Assembly (NCBI GenBank): GCA_016721735.1
Contig: JADKHM010000002.1
Span: forward strand, 372,001 to 436,000
Direction: 5' to 3'
DNA: 64,000 nucleotides
Origin: Flavobacterium sp.
GTDB taxonomy: Bacteria; Bacteroidota; Bacteroidia; Flavobacteriales; Flavobacteriaceae
Shown here: positions 36,569 to 45,737 of the stretch, piece by piece
Layout of the letters: each line of letters begins with the position of its first letter
Position numbering within the stretch: position 1 is the first letter of the stretch
Position numbers and translations under genes: made by a program
Notes under the pieces: model-generated
The model's database searches: none
The model's input: the letters and a program-made list of their open reading frames with translations, nothing else
Told to the model about the DNA's origin: nothing

Positions 36569-37806
36569 CTATTTGAATAGGTTAATTAAAGGAATAGGCA
36601 AATCAACTACGGTTGCCAAAATTGGGTTACTAAAAACCGTCATAAACGAAATTGTATCGAAGGAAATTCGCAAATTTACGAGAATAAAGAAATAGAGTAA
36701 CGGCGAAAGAAGTTTAAGATAATTCCGATACAAAAGGTCTTCAAACCGAACATAATAGTAAGCTAGCAATGCCACGCCAAATAGTTGGGCAATTAAGACA
36801 TATCTCCCTCCGGATGGCAGTAGGGATGTAATGTTTCCTACGGTTAATATCAAAAGTGAAAATCCAAACAAATTTGAGAAAGATTTGTCTTCTTTGAATT
36901 TTGTGTTCTTTGAGAAGTAAATAATCGTAAAGAGTGCTACTAACAACCACATCAAAGTACTTGTATAATACTTAATATACCAGTTTGCAGATTCATTCAA
37001 ATCGGCAAATGCTTCAACATATCCGTCACTGGTGTAACTATTTACGCGCGGAAGCAAGAAAGCGGGGGCAATACTTTCTAATTTAGCTCTAATAATCGGA
37101 ACATTTAAAGAAGAAATAAAAAAACTACCCAAAAACATAAAGTAAAGTACTCGCCATGGAATTTTAACTAGAATATATAAAAGAAAAACGCCAACCGGTA
37201 ATATGAAGGAAAAGTGGATTAAGACGGTTGAAATTACAATAGGAATTCCCTTTTCTTATTGTTTACGAGGTATTGAAATGCTCCGTAAAAGAATACATGA
37301 GCTGCTGTAAACATTCGGACGCCGTTAAGATTCCAAAAACCAAGGACACAAATGAAGGAGATTATTATTATCCAAAACTTTCTGTCAACTTTTGCACCTT
37401 TGGCAAGTTCTAAGACCAACCAAATATTTCTCGAGAAAAAATACCCATATACAAAACCAAAAACAGCAAACAAGATGTTGCCATCTTTTGTGATACGGGA
37501 AAGAAGAAAGGTTATTAGTGGTTGATAGATATCGACAGTATCGGAGTCATCTGAATAAAAGTTAGCCACAAAAACATCCCAGCTCAAAGGATTATTGTAT
37601 AGATTTATCAAATTAACAACATACCGTGTACAATCCATTATTTCAGGGCGGTACATGGTATAGCCATAAAAAATGACAAAAAGCCATACTCTATTCTTAG
37701 CCCAATCTTCTTTATAATATTTGAAGGCTTGAACAAAACCCAAGAACGGGGAAATTAGAAAGAAAACAAAATTATTCTTCAAAGGATGTACTATTTTTCG
37801 TTTCAA
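36569..37806 (-). pseudogene. wzy: EpsG-like polysaccharide polymerase (Wzy), frameshifted at 37248-37254
   Basis: Two frames of 190 and about 220 codons together encode a polytopic protein of about 412 aa. The first part has MYRPEIMDCTRYVVNLINLY and VDIYQPLITFLL, typical of EpsG-like Wzy proteins. It ends in LVNNKKREFLL. The second frame continues GIPIVISTVLIHFSFIL, then membrane helices and LPSGGRYVLIAQLFGV. Restoring one base in the CCCTTTT run at 37248-37254 (plus strand) joins them as NNKKKGIPIVIS. This is the only polymerase candidate in the window, so a real knockout would abolish Wzy-dependent polymerisation. Confidence 0.8.
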
Positions 37807-37812
37807 ACTATT

Positions 37813-38928
37813 CTATTCTTTTACAAGATATAAAAAAGATTTAGCGACATTTTCAATTTTGTATTGTTCAATATTGTCGAAGACAAAGGCATTCTTGTAA
37901 TCGCCTTTTAGAAATTCTGCAACAATCGCAGTTTCGAAAATACTTGACGCAGACGATAGAATTGGTCTTCTAGTAAGATAATAATCAATCAACTTACTTG
38001 GCGCTTGGTGAACAGGATCGTAGGAGATATTAACCAAAAAATCCATACTACTCAATTCTTTTAGCAATTCCATTCTAGGTACATAGCGTCTTAATTCTAA
38101 TTTTTCTTTTAAAATCGGAATAAAAGGAAGCACTAAGTCCTGTGTTTCTGTGTAAATAATAAATTTAAACGGCGCTTCTACTGTAGCAAGATATTCTAAT
38201 AAAGGAGTTGGATTTCTAGTAGTTGGAACAAATGTACCAGCGAAGCCAAACGTTGGAACGTCATTTTTTGTAAAATTATTAAGAACAACTTCGTCAAACT
38301 TAAATCCTTGTGGAATTTCAATTACTTTGTTTCTAAATTCAGGATAATACGTTTCTTTCATGGCCAATTTAGGCACTGCAATATAGTCTGCCTTTTTGCA
38401 AAACCATTTTTCCAAATACTTAAAATAAAACACTTTTTTGAAGGAGTCATGAATTGCTCCCATAAATGGATCACCACAATCAGCTACCCATTTTTTTGCT
38501 AAAGGATGGGATTTTGTTCTTGCCCAAGCTGTGCCCCAATGAATTGAGTGAGGAACGGCAATCGATATCAACAAATCGTAGGTGCCTTTTTCCTTCTTCA
38601 GCGCTTTTTTTACCATAAACATCAATTCGATGTCTGGGTAAGAAATCAATTGTAATAAGGCTCTATTGATAATCCTTTTCATCAAGACAATAGGCTTTGC
38701 ACCGCTACCAACATTGATAATTGGCATTTTTCTTGTCCCCAAATCCTTTATTACTATTCCGAATTCCTTCTCAATTGCAGTATGAAATTCAGGTTTTTTC
38801 AAAGTATATAAGGTTACGCTATGTCCTTGTCTTGCCAATTCTTTTACTAGCTCTGTTGTTCGAAAAGAACGTGGACTGTTTTCTGGATAAAAAGCGCTAC
38901 TAACTACAAGTATTTTTTTTGTATCCAT
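37813..38928 (-). CDS. Glycosyltransferase, GT4 family
   Basis: The 371-aa GT-B protein starts with ILVVSSAFYPENSPRSFRTTEL, the usual opening of GT4 enzymes of this type. The C-domain has TFGFAGTFVPTTRNPTPLLE (donor-binding loop, about residues 226-245) and SYDPVHQAPSKLIDYYLTRR in place of the usual EX7E block; one glutamate is replaced. It follows WbpI by a single-base overlap, so it may use the UDP-ManNAc3NAcA-type sugar. This is inference from neighbourhood. Confidence 0.8.
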   Translation of the reverse strand: MDTKKILVVSSAFYPENSPRSFRTTELVKELARQGHSVTLYTLKKPEFHTAIEKEFGIVIKDLGTRKMPIINVGSGAKPIVLMKRIINRALLQLISYPDIELMFMVKKALKKEKGTYDLLISIAVPHSIHWGTAWARTKSHPLAKKWVADCGDPFMGAIHDSFKKVFYFKYLEKWFCKKADYIAVPKLAMKETYYPEFRNKVIEIPQGFKFDEVVLNNFTKNDVPTFGFAGTFVPTTRNPTPLLEYLATVEAPFKFIIYTETQDLVLPFIPILKEKLELRRYVPRMELLKELSSMDFLVNISYDPVHQAPSKLIDYYLTRRPILSSASSIFETAIVAEFLKGDYKNAFVFDNIEQYKIENVAKSFLYLVKE

Positions 38929-40004
38929 TATTTTTTTCGAATTAAAGTTTCAACAATATCGTTTCCTGACACCCCAGTTCCGTATAAAGGTTCATCAAAG
39001 AGAGCCGAATCAATTGTAGTTACTTTTCTTAATGCATCAATAATCGCGTTGGTATCTGCTCCTGTGAGAATGTTGACTCCATGTTCAACCAATTCTATCC
39101 ATTCCGTTTGATCTCGCATCGTAATGCAGGGCACCTTATGAAAGTAGGCTTCTTTTTGTACACCTCCCGAATCTGTAGCAATGATGTCTGCATGTTTTTC
39201 CAATAGAATCATATCCAAATAACCAACGGGGTCAATGATTTTGATGTTTTGGGGTAAAGCAATTTCAAAATTCTGCAACATCTTCTTTGTTCGAGGATGT
39301 AGTGGCAAAATAATTTGATTACTATAGGCATCAAGTCCTTTAATAATAGAAGACAAACGTTCTTTATTATCCACATTTTCAGCTCTATGTAAAGTAACCA
39401 AGGCATATTTTTTTGATTCAATCCCTAAATCTTTAAGTAAACTGCTGTTTTGTTCAACTTTATCCCCATAAAATATGGCTGCGTCAAACATGACATCGCC
39501 AACCTGTTTTATTTTCGATGCATCAATTCCTTCATTATTCAAATTTTTTACGGCAGTGATCGTAGGAGTAAATAACAAATCGCTAGCATGATCCGTTAAT
39601 ATTCGGTTAATCTCTTCAGGCATTTTTCTATTAAAAGAACGTAATCCAGCTTCTACATGCGCTACCGGAATGTGCAACTTTGCTGCGAGGGTTCCAGCTA
39701 AGGTAGAATCTGTATCGCCATAAACCAAAACATAATCTGGTTTCTCCTGTAGTAAAACTTCTTCAATTTTTTCCAGCATTCTTCCGGTATTTTGACCATG
39801 GGAACCACCACCGACACCTAAATGAAAATCAGGTTTTGGAATGTCAAGTTCTTCGAAGAAAATGTCCGACATATTTGAGTCGAAGTGTTGACCTGTATGC
39901 ACAATCAGTTCTGTTATTTCATTTGATCTTAAGCGCATGGCTCTAGAAACCACAGCGGCTTTAATAAATTGCGGTCTTGCTCCGATAATCGTAATAATTT
40001 TCAT
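38928..40004 (-). CDS. wbpI: UDP-HexNAc 2-epimerase, WbpI/WlbD-like
   Basis: The 358-aa protein has IGARPQFIKAAVVS (residues 7-20), IVHTGQHFDSNMSDIFFEEL, VYGDTDSTLAGTL, HVEAGLRSFNRKMPEEINR and TDSGGVQKEAYF, all standard for non-hydrolysing 2-epimerases. The details (ARPQFIKAAVVSR, SNMSDIFFEELDIP) match the WbpI/WlbD group that epimerises UDP-GlcNAc3NAcA to the manno form better than WecB. Neighbours WbpB and WbpD encode the preceding steps. The enzyme that aminates C3 (WbpE) is not adjacent. Confidence 0.87.
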   Translation of the reverse strand: MKIITIIGARPQFIKAAVVSRAMRLRSNEITELIVHTGQHFDSNMSDIFFEELDIPKPDFHLGVGGGSHGQNTGRMLEKIEEVLLQEKPDYVLVYGDTDSTLAGTLAAKLHIPVAHVEAGLRSFNRKMPEEINRILTDHASDLLFTPTITAVKNLNNEGIDASKIKQVGDVMFDAAIFYGDKVEQNSSLLKDLGIESKKYALVTLHRAENVDNKERLSSIIKGLDAYSNQIILPLHPRTKKMLQNFEIALPQNIKIIDPVGYLDMILLEKHADIIATDSGGVQKEAYFHKVPCITMRDQTEWIELVEHGVNILTGADTNAIIDALRKVTTIDSALFDEPLYGTGVSGNDIVETLIRKK

Positions 40005-40033
40005 TTTATAATGTTTTTAAATTATCAAGGAGA

Positions 40034-40615
40034 TTAATTTTCAATCAAACTCACGAGGTGTCCTTTAAGCTTATAGTGATCTGAGGTATGTGGACAAACA
40101 TAAGTTGCCTCGCCGGTCAAGGGCAATTCCATTCGCTCTCCAAATCGAGACATCCAACCAATTTGCTTTGCAGGGACTCCAACCATCAAAGCGAAATCAG
40201 GAACATCTTTATTGATAACACTTCCAGCGCCAACAAAAGCGTACTTTCCTATAGTCACACCACAAACGATTGTGCAATTAGCACCTAGAGTGGCGCCAAT
40301 TTTAACCAAAGTATCTCTGTATTCGTCTTTTCGAGTGACTGCCGAACGAGGATTATAAACATTGGTAAAAACCATACTTGGGCCGCAAAAAACATCGTTT
40401 TCCAGCGTCACATTGTCATACACAGAAACATTGTTTTGTATTTTGACATTGTCTCCGACAACAACGCGATTGCCTACAAATACATTTTGCCCCAAAGAGC
40501 ATTTCTCTCCAATTACTGCTCCGCCACAAATATGAACCCAATGCCACACTCTTGTTTCGTTACCTATTTGCGCACCATCGTCAACGATGGCTGTTTCATG
40601 TTTAGAATAGTTCAT
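40034..40615 (-). CDS. wbpD: N-acetyltransferase, WbpD/WlbB-like (left-handed beta helix)
   Basis: The 193-aa protein is built from hexapeptide repeats such as IGNETRVWHWVHICGGAVIG (split at residues 17-36), VVGDNVKIQNNVSVYDNV and GVTIGKYAFVGAGSVINKDVP. The CGPSMVFTNVYNPRSAV segment is a hallmark of WbpD/WlbB, which acetylates the 3-amino group of UDP-GlcNAc3NA. It lies 2 bp downstream of WbpB and 29 bp upstream of WbpI, giving three consecutive steps of one pathway. Confidence 0.9.
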   Translation of the reverse strand: MNYSKHETAIVDDGAQIGNETRVWHWVHICGGAVIGEKCSLGQNVFVGNRVVVGDNVKIQNNVSVYDNVTLENDVFCGPSMVFTNVYNPRSAVTRKDEYRDTLVKIGATLGANCTIVCGVTIGKYAFVGAGSVINKDVPDFALMVGVPAKQIGWMSRFGERMELPLTGEATYVCPHTSDHYKLKGHLVSLIEN

Positions 40616-40617
40616 TT

Positions 40618-41562
40618 TTACTTTTTTAAGAATGGATGGTAATCTCCTGTTAATCCTTTCGGCGATTGTGATCTAATTCCGCCAACAATTTCAATGGCAA
40701 CGCGATTTTCCTCTAAACTAAATCCTTGTCCATTTAGGATATTCTCATAAACTCTAGTATGCAAATCGGTGAAGCCGTCAGAAAATTCAATCGATCTTCC
40801 GTTCATAGTCAAAGATCGAAAAGTTCGTTTACCTTCTTTTTGGGCTGCTTCTGGCACATCTTCAACATCTACCGAAAGAAACCAGCGAACTCGTGCTTTT
40901 TCGTATTCAAGGTATCCAGCAGCTTTAAACTCGTCGCGATAATGTAGTTTATTGTCAACCACTTTTCCGAAAACAAAATGTAGCATATCAAAAAAGTGCA
41001 CTCCGATATTGGTAGAAACCCCTCCAGATTTTTTTTCATCTCCTTTCCAAGAGTGAAAATACCATTTTCCACGAGACGTGATATAAGTTAGATCGACGTC
41101 AAATTTTGTACCTGTTGGCGCCGCATCAACTTCTTGCTTTAATGCTATTATTGAAGGATGCAAACGCAATTGCAGAATCGTGTGTACTTTTTTTCCGGTA
41201 TCTTTTTCTATCGCTTGTAACGCATCAATATTCCAATGATTTAACACAATAGGTTTCTCGCAAATCGCATCGGCATTAGATCGCAAAGCAAATCGAATAT
41301 GAGCGTCATGCAAATAATTTGGAGAACAAATAGAAATATAATCTGCAGCATGGCCGTCCTGTTCTCTTCGCAATTTATCGATGTGTCGATCGAGTCGTTC
41401 GAATTCGGTAAAAAAATCTGCTTCAGGGAAATAGCTGTCTATAATTCCAACAGAATCATTAACGTCTAGTGCCGCAATGAGATGATTTCCCGTATCTTTG
41501 ATTGCTTTCATATGCCGTGGAGCGATGTAACCTGCGGCTCCGATGAGTACAAAATTTTTCAT
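40618..41562 (-). CDS. wbpB: UDP-GlcNAcA oxidoreductase, WbpB/WlbA-like
   Basis: The 314-aa Gfo/Idh/MocA protein starts MKNFVLIGAAGYIAPRHMKA and has SICSPNYLHDAHI, CEKPIVLNHWNID and STNIGVHFFDMLHFVFG (catalytic His). This matches WlbA/WbpB, which oxidises UDP-GlcNAcA at C3. The open frame runs uninterrupted from 42129 through an acyltransferase, but I place the start at 41562, since the family begins MKNF and the segment before it is AT-rich spacer-like sequence. I think the apparent fusion arises from a single missing base at 41613-41616. Confidence 0.85.
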   Translation of the reverse strand: MKNFVLIGAAGYIAPRHMKAIKDTGNHLIAALDVNDSVGIIDSYFPEADFFTEFERLDRHIDKLRREQDGHAADYISICSPNYLHDAHIRFALRSNADAICEKPIVLNHWNIDALQAIEKDTGKKVHTILQLRLHPSIIALKQEVDAAPTGTKFDVDLTYITSRGKWYFHSWKGDEKKSGGVSTNIGVHFFDMLHFVFGKVVDNKLHYRDEFKAAGYLEYEKARVRWFLSVDVEDVPEAAQKEGKRTFRSLTMNGRSIEFSDGFTDLHTRVYENILNGQGFSLEENRVAIEIVGGIRSQSPKGLTGDYHPFLKK

Positions 41563-41605
41563 AATTAAAATTCTATATTTTATTGAGCTTATGCTCTTGT
41601 GAATA

Positions 41606-42129
41606 CTATTCATTTTCCCAATTACTTTAGCAGGTACACCGCCAATGATACAGTCGCCAGGAAAAGACTTCGAAACGACTGCACCAGCCGCTACGATGAC
41701 GTTATCTCCCAATTCTACGCCAGGTAAAATAACGCAATTGGCGCCAATCCAACAATTTTTACCTATAATTATTGGAGCTGTAGTCTTATCATGTTTCTTC
41801 AAATCGTTTTTTTCGTGATTGGCAGAAATAATTTTTATGCCTGGGTGCAAAAGCGTGTGATCTCCTATATAAACTTTGTTAATTCCCTGAATATAGCAAT
41901 TCCCTGAATTCGCAAAAAACTGTGCAACACCTTTTCCAAGAAATACTGTTTTACTGACTTGCGAAGTATAATGAACCATAAATGGAACTTCCGCATTTAC
42001 TCGCATAATCTTTTGAAAGAAGAAATTGACCAAACGAAGATTAGTTGTAGTAGGAGAAAAAAAATACTCCAGCAAGTTTGATGGCTCATTTTTTTTCCAA
42101 TTTCTAAATTTAAATCTATCTAAAATCAT
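41606..42129 (-). pseudogene. Hexapeptide O-acetyltransferase with frame error at its stop (41613-41616)
   Basis: The first 170 residues or so of the open frame 40618-42129 are a WcaF/LacA-like left-handed beta-helix acetyltransferase: YIQGINKVYIGDHTLLHPGI (split), IISANHEKNDLKKHDK with the catalytic His, IIIGKNCWIGANCVILPGV and GGVPAKVIGK. If one A is restored in the A4 run (T4 at 41613-41616), it ends VIGKNE with TAG at 41606-41608. That ending matches the paralogous pseudogene, which ends IIKKNE. As sequenced it reads through into WbpB. The enzyme would acetylate a sugar hydroxyl in the cytoplasm. It is probably an intact gene with a sequencing error. Confidence 0.75.
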
Positions 42130-42247
42130 CTATTTTTTTTATTAATATATCGGAAGCAAGAAAATAGGTCTCTGAATTTTAAGACAAAGAACTACTAGTA
42201 ACCGCTAGAATTCTTTAATTTATAATTGTATCCTGCAGCTAATCGAA

Positions 42248-43345
42248 TTAATTCTTCTTATTTAAAAGGATGAGTTGCTTTATTATTCTTTCGGCCGCAT
42301 TTCCGTCCCATTTTTCAGGGATTGTACCTATCTTCCATTGATTATTAAATAATTTTTCTAACGCTGGTCGAATCGCATTCGGATTGGTACCGATCAATTC
42401 ATTGGTCCCTAATTCAATTGTTTCTGGTCTTTCTGTACTATCACGAAGTGTTATACAAGGAATTCCCATTACTGTAGTTTCTTCAGTAATCCCGCCTGAA
42501 TCCGTAATTACGCCAAGAGCGTTCTCGACCAAATAATTAAACTCCAAATAGCCTAAAGGTTCAATGATATGTAAATTAGGAGCGTCAATCTTAGCTTCCT
42601 GTAGCACTTTCAATGTTCTGGGGTGAATTGGAAAAAGAATTGGCAATCCTTGTACGTTATTAATTATTTCACTCAGTAGTACTTTTAGATTGTGCGCCCC
42701 ATCAACATTTGCAGGACGATGTAATGTCAATACAAAATACCCTTTAGGTTTTAAATTCAAACTATCCCAAAATTCAGGTTTAACAAATTTACTGCGATTA
42801 CTAAACAAAGTATCAATCATGACATTACCAACAAAAAAAATGCGGTCTTCGCGAACTCCTGATTGCAATAAATTGCGACCTGCCCACAATGTCGTTGTGA
42901 AAAAATAGTCAGTAATCGAATCTGTGACTAGCCTATTAATTTCTTCCGGCATACTCATGTCATACGATCGAATTCCTGCTTCTACGTGGGCAACTTTTAT
43001 GTTGTTTTTCTTTGCAACTATGGTGCAAGCCATTGTACTTGTGACATCACCAACAACCAAAACCAAATCTGCCGGATGCTCCAGCAGTTCTTTCTCAAAC
43101 GCAATCATTATTGCTGCTGTTTGTTCGGCTTGAGTTCCACCGCCACAGTTTAGATTTACATCAGGTTCCGGAATATTTAATTGCTTGAAAAAAGTGTGGC
43201 TCATTTTTTCATCAAAATGTTGTCCTGTGTGAACCAATCGATAGGAAATATTTGAACGTTCTCTGTTTTTGTTAAGCGCATGAATAATCGGTGCTATCTT
43301 AATAAAATTGGGTCTTGCCCCCGCTATTAGTGTAATTTTATTCAT
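42248..43345 (-). CDS. wecB: UDP-GlcNAc 2-epimerase, WecB-like (non-hydrolysing)
   Basis: The 365-aa protein has LIAGARPNFIKIAPIIHAL (residues 5-23), LVHTGQHFDEKMSHTFFKQL, VVGDVTSTMACTIVAKK, HVEAGIRSYDMSMPEEINR and TDSGGITEETTVMGIPC. It is paralogous to WbpI at 38928-40004 but closer to the WecB/MnaA type that makes UDP-ManNAc. The ATG overlaps the frame of the decayed acyltransferase stop. Having both 2-epimerases suggests two different manno-configured sugars. Substrate assignment between the two is by motif only. Confidence 0.85.
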   Translation of the reverse strand: MNKITLIAGARPNFIKIAPIIHALNKNRERSNISYRLVHTGQHFDEKMSHTFFKQLNIPEPDVNLNCGGGTQAEQTAAIMIAFEKELLEHPADLVLVVGDVTSTMACTIVAKKNNIKVAHVEAGIRSYDMSMPEEINRLVTDSITDYFFTTTLWAGRNLLQSGVREDRIFFVGNVMIDTLFSNRSKFVKPEFWDSLNLKPKGYFVLTLHRPANVDGAHNLKVLLSEIINNVQGLPILFPIHPRTLKVLQEAKIDAPNLHIIEPLGYLEFNYLVENALGVITDSGGITEETTVMGIPCITLRDSTERPETIELGTNELIGTNPNAIRPALEKLFNNQWKIGTIPEKWDGNAAERIIKQLILLNKKN

Positions 43346-43771
43346 TTTTTTTTATTATTGTTGCAGGAACATCTCCCAATACTGCTTTACAAGAAAAAGG
43401 TCTAGATAAGACCGACCGTGCTGCCATGACATTATCCCTTCATTGCACTTCTGTGAAGAATACAGCATTGGTAACAATCTAACAATTATTTTCTATGATT
43501 CCTGGCAACGTCGATTTATTATGTTTTTGTACGTCATGATTGTTGGAAATGATTTTAATTCCTTGAATATTGAAATTTACAGAGTTATCAAATTGCTAAC
43601 TTGCGATGCGCAGTTCAACATAAAGGGCACTTCTGCGTTAACTCTCATAATTTTTTGAAAAAAGAAATTTATCAATCAAAGGGTCGTTGTAGTTACAGAA
43701 AACAAATATTCCAACAATTTTGAAGGCTCATTTTCTTGCCCATTACGAAACTTTAATTTGTCTAAAATCAT
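43338..43771 (-). pseudogene. Decayed duplicate of the hexapeptide acetyltransferase
   Basis: The ATG at 43771 overlaps the GT2 stop (ATGA). Translation gives MILDKLKFRNGQENEPSKLL, closely like the intact copy's MILDRFKFRNWKKNEPSNLL, then a TGA at 43676-43678 where the copy has Arg. Downstream, MRVNAEVPFM is preserved, then a stretch of about 70 bp is missing, a Trp codon (TGG in NCWIG) has become TAG, and the tail ends GDVPATIIKKNE with TAA at 43338-43340. So this is a paralogue of 41606-42129 with nonsense changes and a deletion, a true pseudogene. It fills what would otherwise be a 420-bp gap. Confidence 0.85.
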
Positions 43772-44769
43772 CTTTGATATTTATTGGTAATGCGAAAATA
43801 AAACGGAAAAATAAGTTTTGAAAAATTATACATCCGGATGTGTTTTTTATACAAGAATCGTAAACCATCCGTTTCTAACCTTCCCAAATTTGCTTTTCTA
43901 AGAATAGCAACCACTCGGAAATAATCTTTGAATCTAAAAGCTCCCATACTCGGCGATAGCGCTAATAAAACAAATTTGCCAACGACATGGTTGATCAGCT
44001 GTATTTGTTCTTTTACGAGCTGCTGCCGACTTCCAAATTCTTTGATATCTTGGATCGCATAGATAAATCCATGCATCGTTTTCTCGTTAAAAAAGAGCCT
44101 AGAATTCGTGGCAGATCCTTTTCGTGTCGTTCTTTGATAAAATATTTCATTATCGAAGGCAACAGTATGGGCAACAGCAAAAACCTTTGCTAAGAATAAT
44201 CCGTCTTCAAGATAGGGAACATCTTTGGGATAGGTAAGTTCATATTGCTTTAAAAGTTCTCTTTTGAATAGAATTCCCCAAGATCGATCTGGATCTTTTA
44301 CTTCGAAACCTCTAGAGATAAAATACCCGTCGATACCATTATACAAAGACTTTTCTTGTTCTCGATAATCGGTTTTCCAAGTGCTTTTATTGTTGGCATC
44401 AAAGATTTCAAATCCAAGGTAGAGTATGTCCAATTCCTGATGCTCTGCCTTTGACAACACTTTTTGAAAGGAATTAGGCACTACATAATCATCGGGATCT
44501 ATGGGCAAAATGTAAGTTCCTTTTGCAATGGCAATTGCGTTATTTCGCGCCATCGAAACGCCTTGATTCTCTTGATTGATGAGAACCAAATTCGAAAATT
44601 CGCTTTGGAGACTCTCTACAATTTCCTTGCAGTTATCTGGAGAGCCATCATTGGTGACTATAATTTCATATTCTGACTTTGGAATATCTTGAGCCTCCAA
44701 ACTCCGTATGCATTTTTCTATAAAATCTGCAACTTTATATGCCGGCACTATTATACTTAATCGCATCAT
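43768..44769 (-). CDS. Glycosyltransferase, GT2 family
   Basis: The 333-aa GT-A protein has LSIIVPAYKVADFIEKCIRS (residues 4-23), IVTNDGSPDN, NQGVSMARNNAI and the DxD-like LPIDPDDYVVP (about residues 92-102). Later VPYLEDGLFLAKVF contains the candidate catalytic acid. It is typical of capsule GT2 enzymes. It overlaps the previous GT2 by 1 base and the pseudogene by 4 bases. Confidence 0.87.
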   Translation of the reverse strand: MMRLSIIVPAYKVADFIEKCIRSLEAQDIPKSEYEIIVTNDGSPDNCKEIVESLQSEFSNLVLINQENQGVSMARNNAIAIAKGTYILPIDPDDYVVPNSFQKVLSKAEHQELDILYLGFEIFDANNKSTWKTDYREQEKSLYNGIDGYFISRGFEVKDPDRSWGILFKRELLKQYELTYPKDVPYLEDGLFLAKVFAVAHTVAFDNEIFYQRTTRKGSATNSRLFFNEKTMHGFIYAIQDIKEFGSRQQLVKEQIQLINHVVGKFVLLALSPSMGAFRFKDYFRVVAILRKANLGRLETDGLRFLYKKHIRMYNFSKLIFPFYFRITNKYQR

Positions 44770-45737
44770 TAAAAATAAAATGAATTACGTTTATTCGCTG
44801 GTAGCCTTTTCTTTAAGGCGTAAATGTATTGAAACGGATTGAGATAAAAACAAAATGTCCTATACAATCCTGCATATATTTTTGTCTTTTTGTTCCAATT
44901 CATTTGGCTAAAAAACCGCGACACCCAATACATATGATATTCAGACGCAACGATTTCCCATGGCAAATTTGGATGAGCTACTTGCGTCCTAATTTTGAAT
45001 GTGTTGAAAACAGATGGTTTGAATAAGACAGTGTCGCCTACGTTATTTGTCGCTTTTGAATGAATCCGATAGCCAACCGTTACTTTATGAAAGTAATCTA
45101 GTCGCACGCCAGCCTTAGTCAATTGTAACCACATTGGATAATCTTCAACCAACTTGTTGTTTTCGTCATAGCCGCCAACTTGCAGAATCGCTTGTTTATT
45201 TGCAAAAAAAGAAGGTGTGTAATGAATTCTATCTGAAAGCAGCAATAAGGCATATTGGTCTTGAGCACTTAAAGCCGAATCCATAATATTTTTTGGATAA
45301 TCTTCCGGCGTTGTTTTGATGTAGTTCTTCTCGTCAAATTGATCTTGATACAATTTTATTTGACTAAAAATAATTCTAGCGTTTGGATTTTCGCCGGCAA
45401 AATTCATATTGTCTTCAATGCAATTGGGATACAAAATATCATCACCTGCAATAAACTTAAAGTAATCTGATATTGTAGCAGCGATGCTTCGGTTACAATT
45501 AGCCGAAACTCCGGTGTTTTTGGGAACCGTGAGTACTTGAATATCTTGAAAACGAGATTTTACTTTATCTTGCGAGACCCATTCTTTTGCGATTGCTATG
45601 GTTTCATCACTTGAACAGTCGTCAGAGATAATTAACGCTAAGTTCAAGTACGTTTGATTGTACACGCTTTCTAATGTTTCTAGCACATACGGCGCAGAAT
45701 TATAAGTCGGAACTATTACGGTAACTAAGGTTTTCAA
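44769..45737 (-). CDS. Glycosyltransferase, GT2 family
   Basis: The 322-aa GT-A protein begins VTVIVPTYNSAPYVLETLES and has LIISDDCSSDETI, NTGVSANCNRSI and FKFIAGDDILYPN, the GDD serving as DxD motif. VGGYDENNKLVEDYPMWLQL holds the Glu-Asp block typical of the family's catalytic base. It overlaps the preceding acyltransferase by 4 bases. It acts in the Wzx/Wzy cluster. Confidence 0.87.
   Translation of the reverse strand: MKTLVTVIVPTYNSAPYVLETLESVYNQTYLNLALIISDDCSSDETIAIAKEWVSQDKVKSRFQDIQVLTVPKNTGVSANCNRSIAATISDYFKFIAGDDILYPNCIEDNMNFAGENPNARIIFSQIKLYQDQFDEKNYIKTTPEDYPKNIMDSALSAQDQYALLLLSDRIHYTPSFFANKQAILQVGGYDENNKLVEDYPMWLQLTKAGVRLDYFHKVTVGYRIHSKATNNVGDTVLFKPSVFNTFKIRTQVAHPNLPWEIVASEYHMYWVSRFFSQMNWNKKTKIYAGLYRTFCFYLNPFQYIYALKKRLPANKRNSFYF

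Noticed and set aside
37234..37806. Two separate small membrane proteins at 36569-37138 and 37234-37806
   Set aside because: Together they make one EpsG-like polymerase; one restored base joins them without a stop.
40618..42129. A bifunctional acyltransferase-oxidoreductase fusion enzyme
   Set aside because: One missing A explains the fusion and restores the same KNE-stop ending as in the paralogue.
43443..43658. Plus-strand open frame of 71 codons in the gap before wecB
   Set aside because: The gap is explained by a minus-strand acyltransferase pseudogene with strong similarity to 41606-42129.
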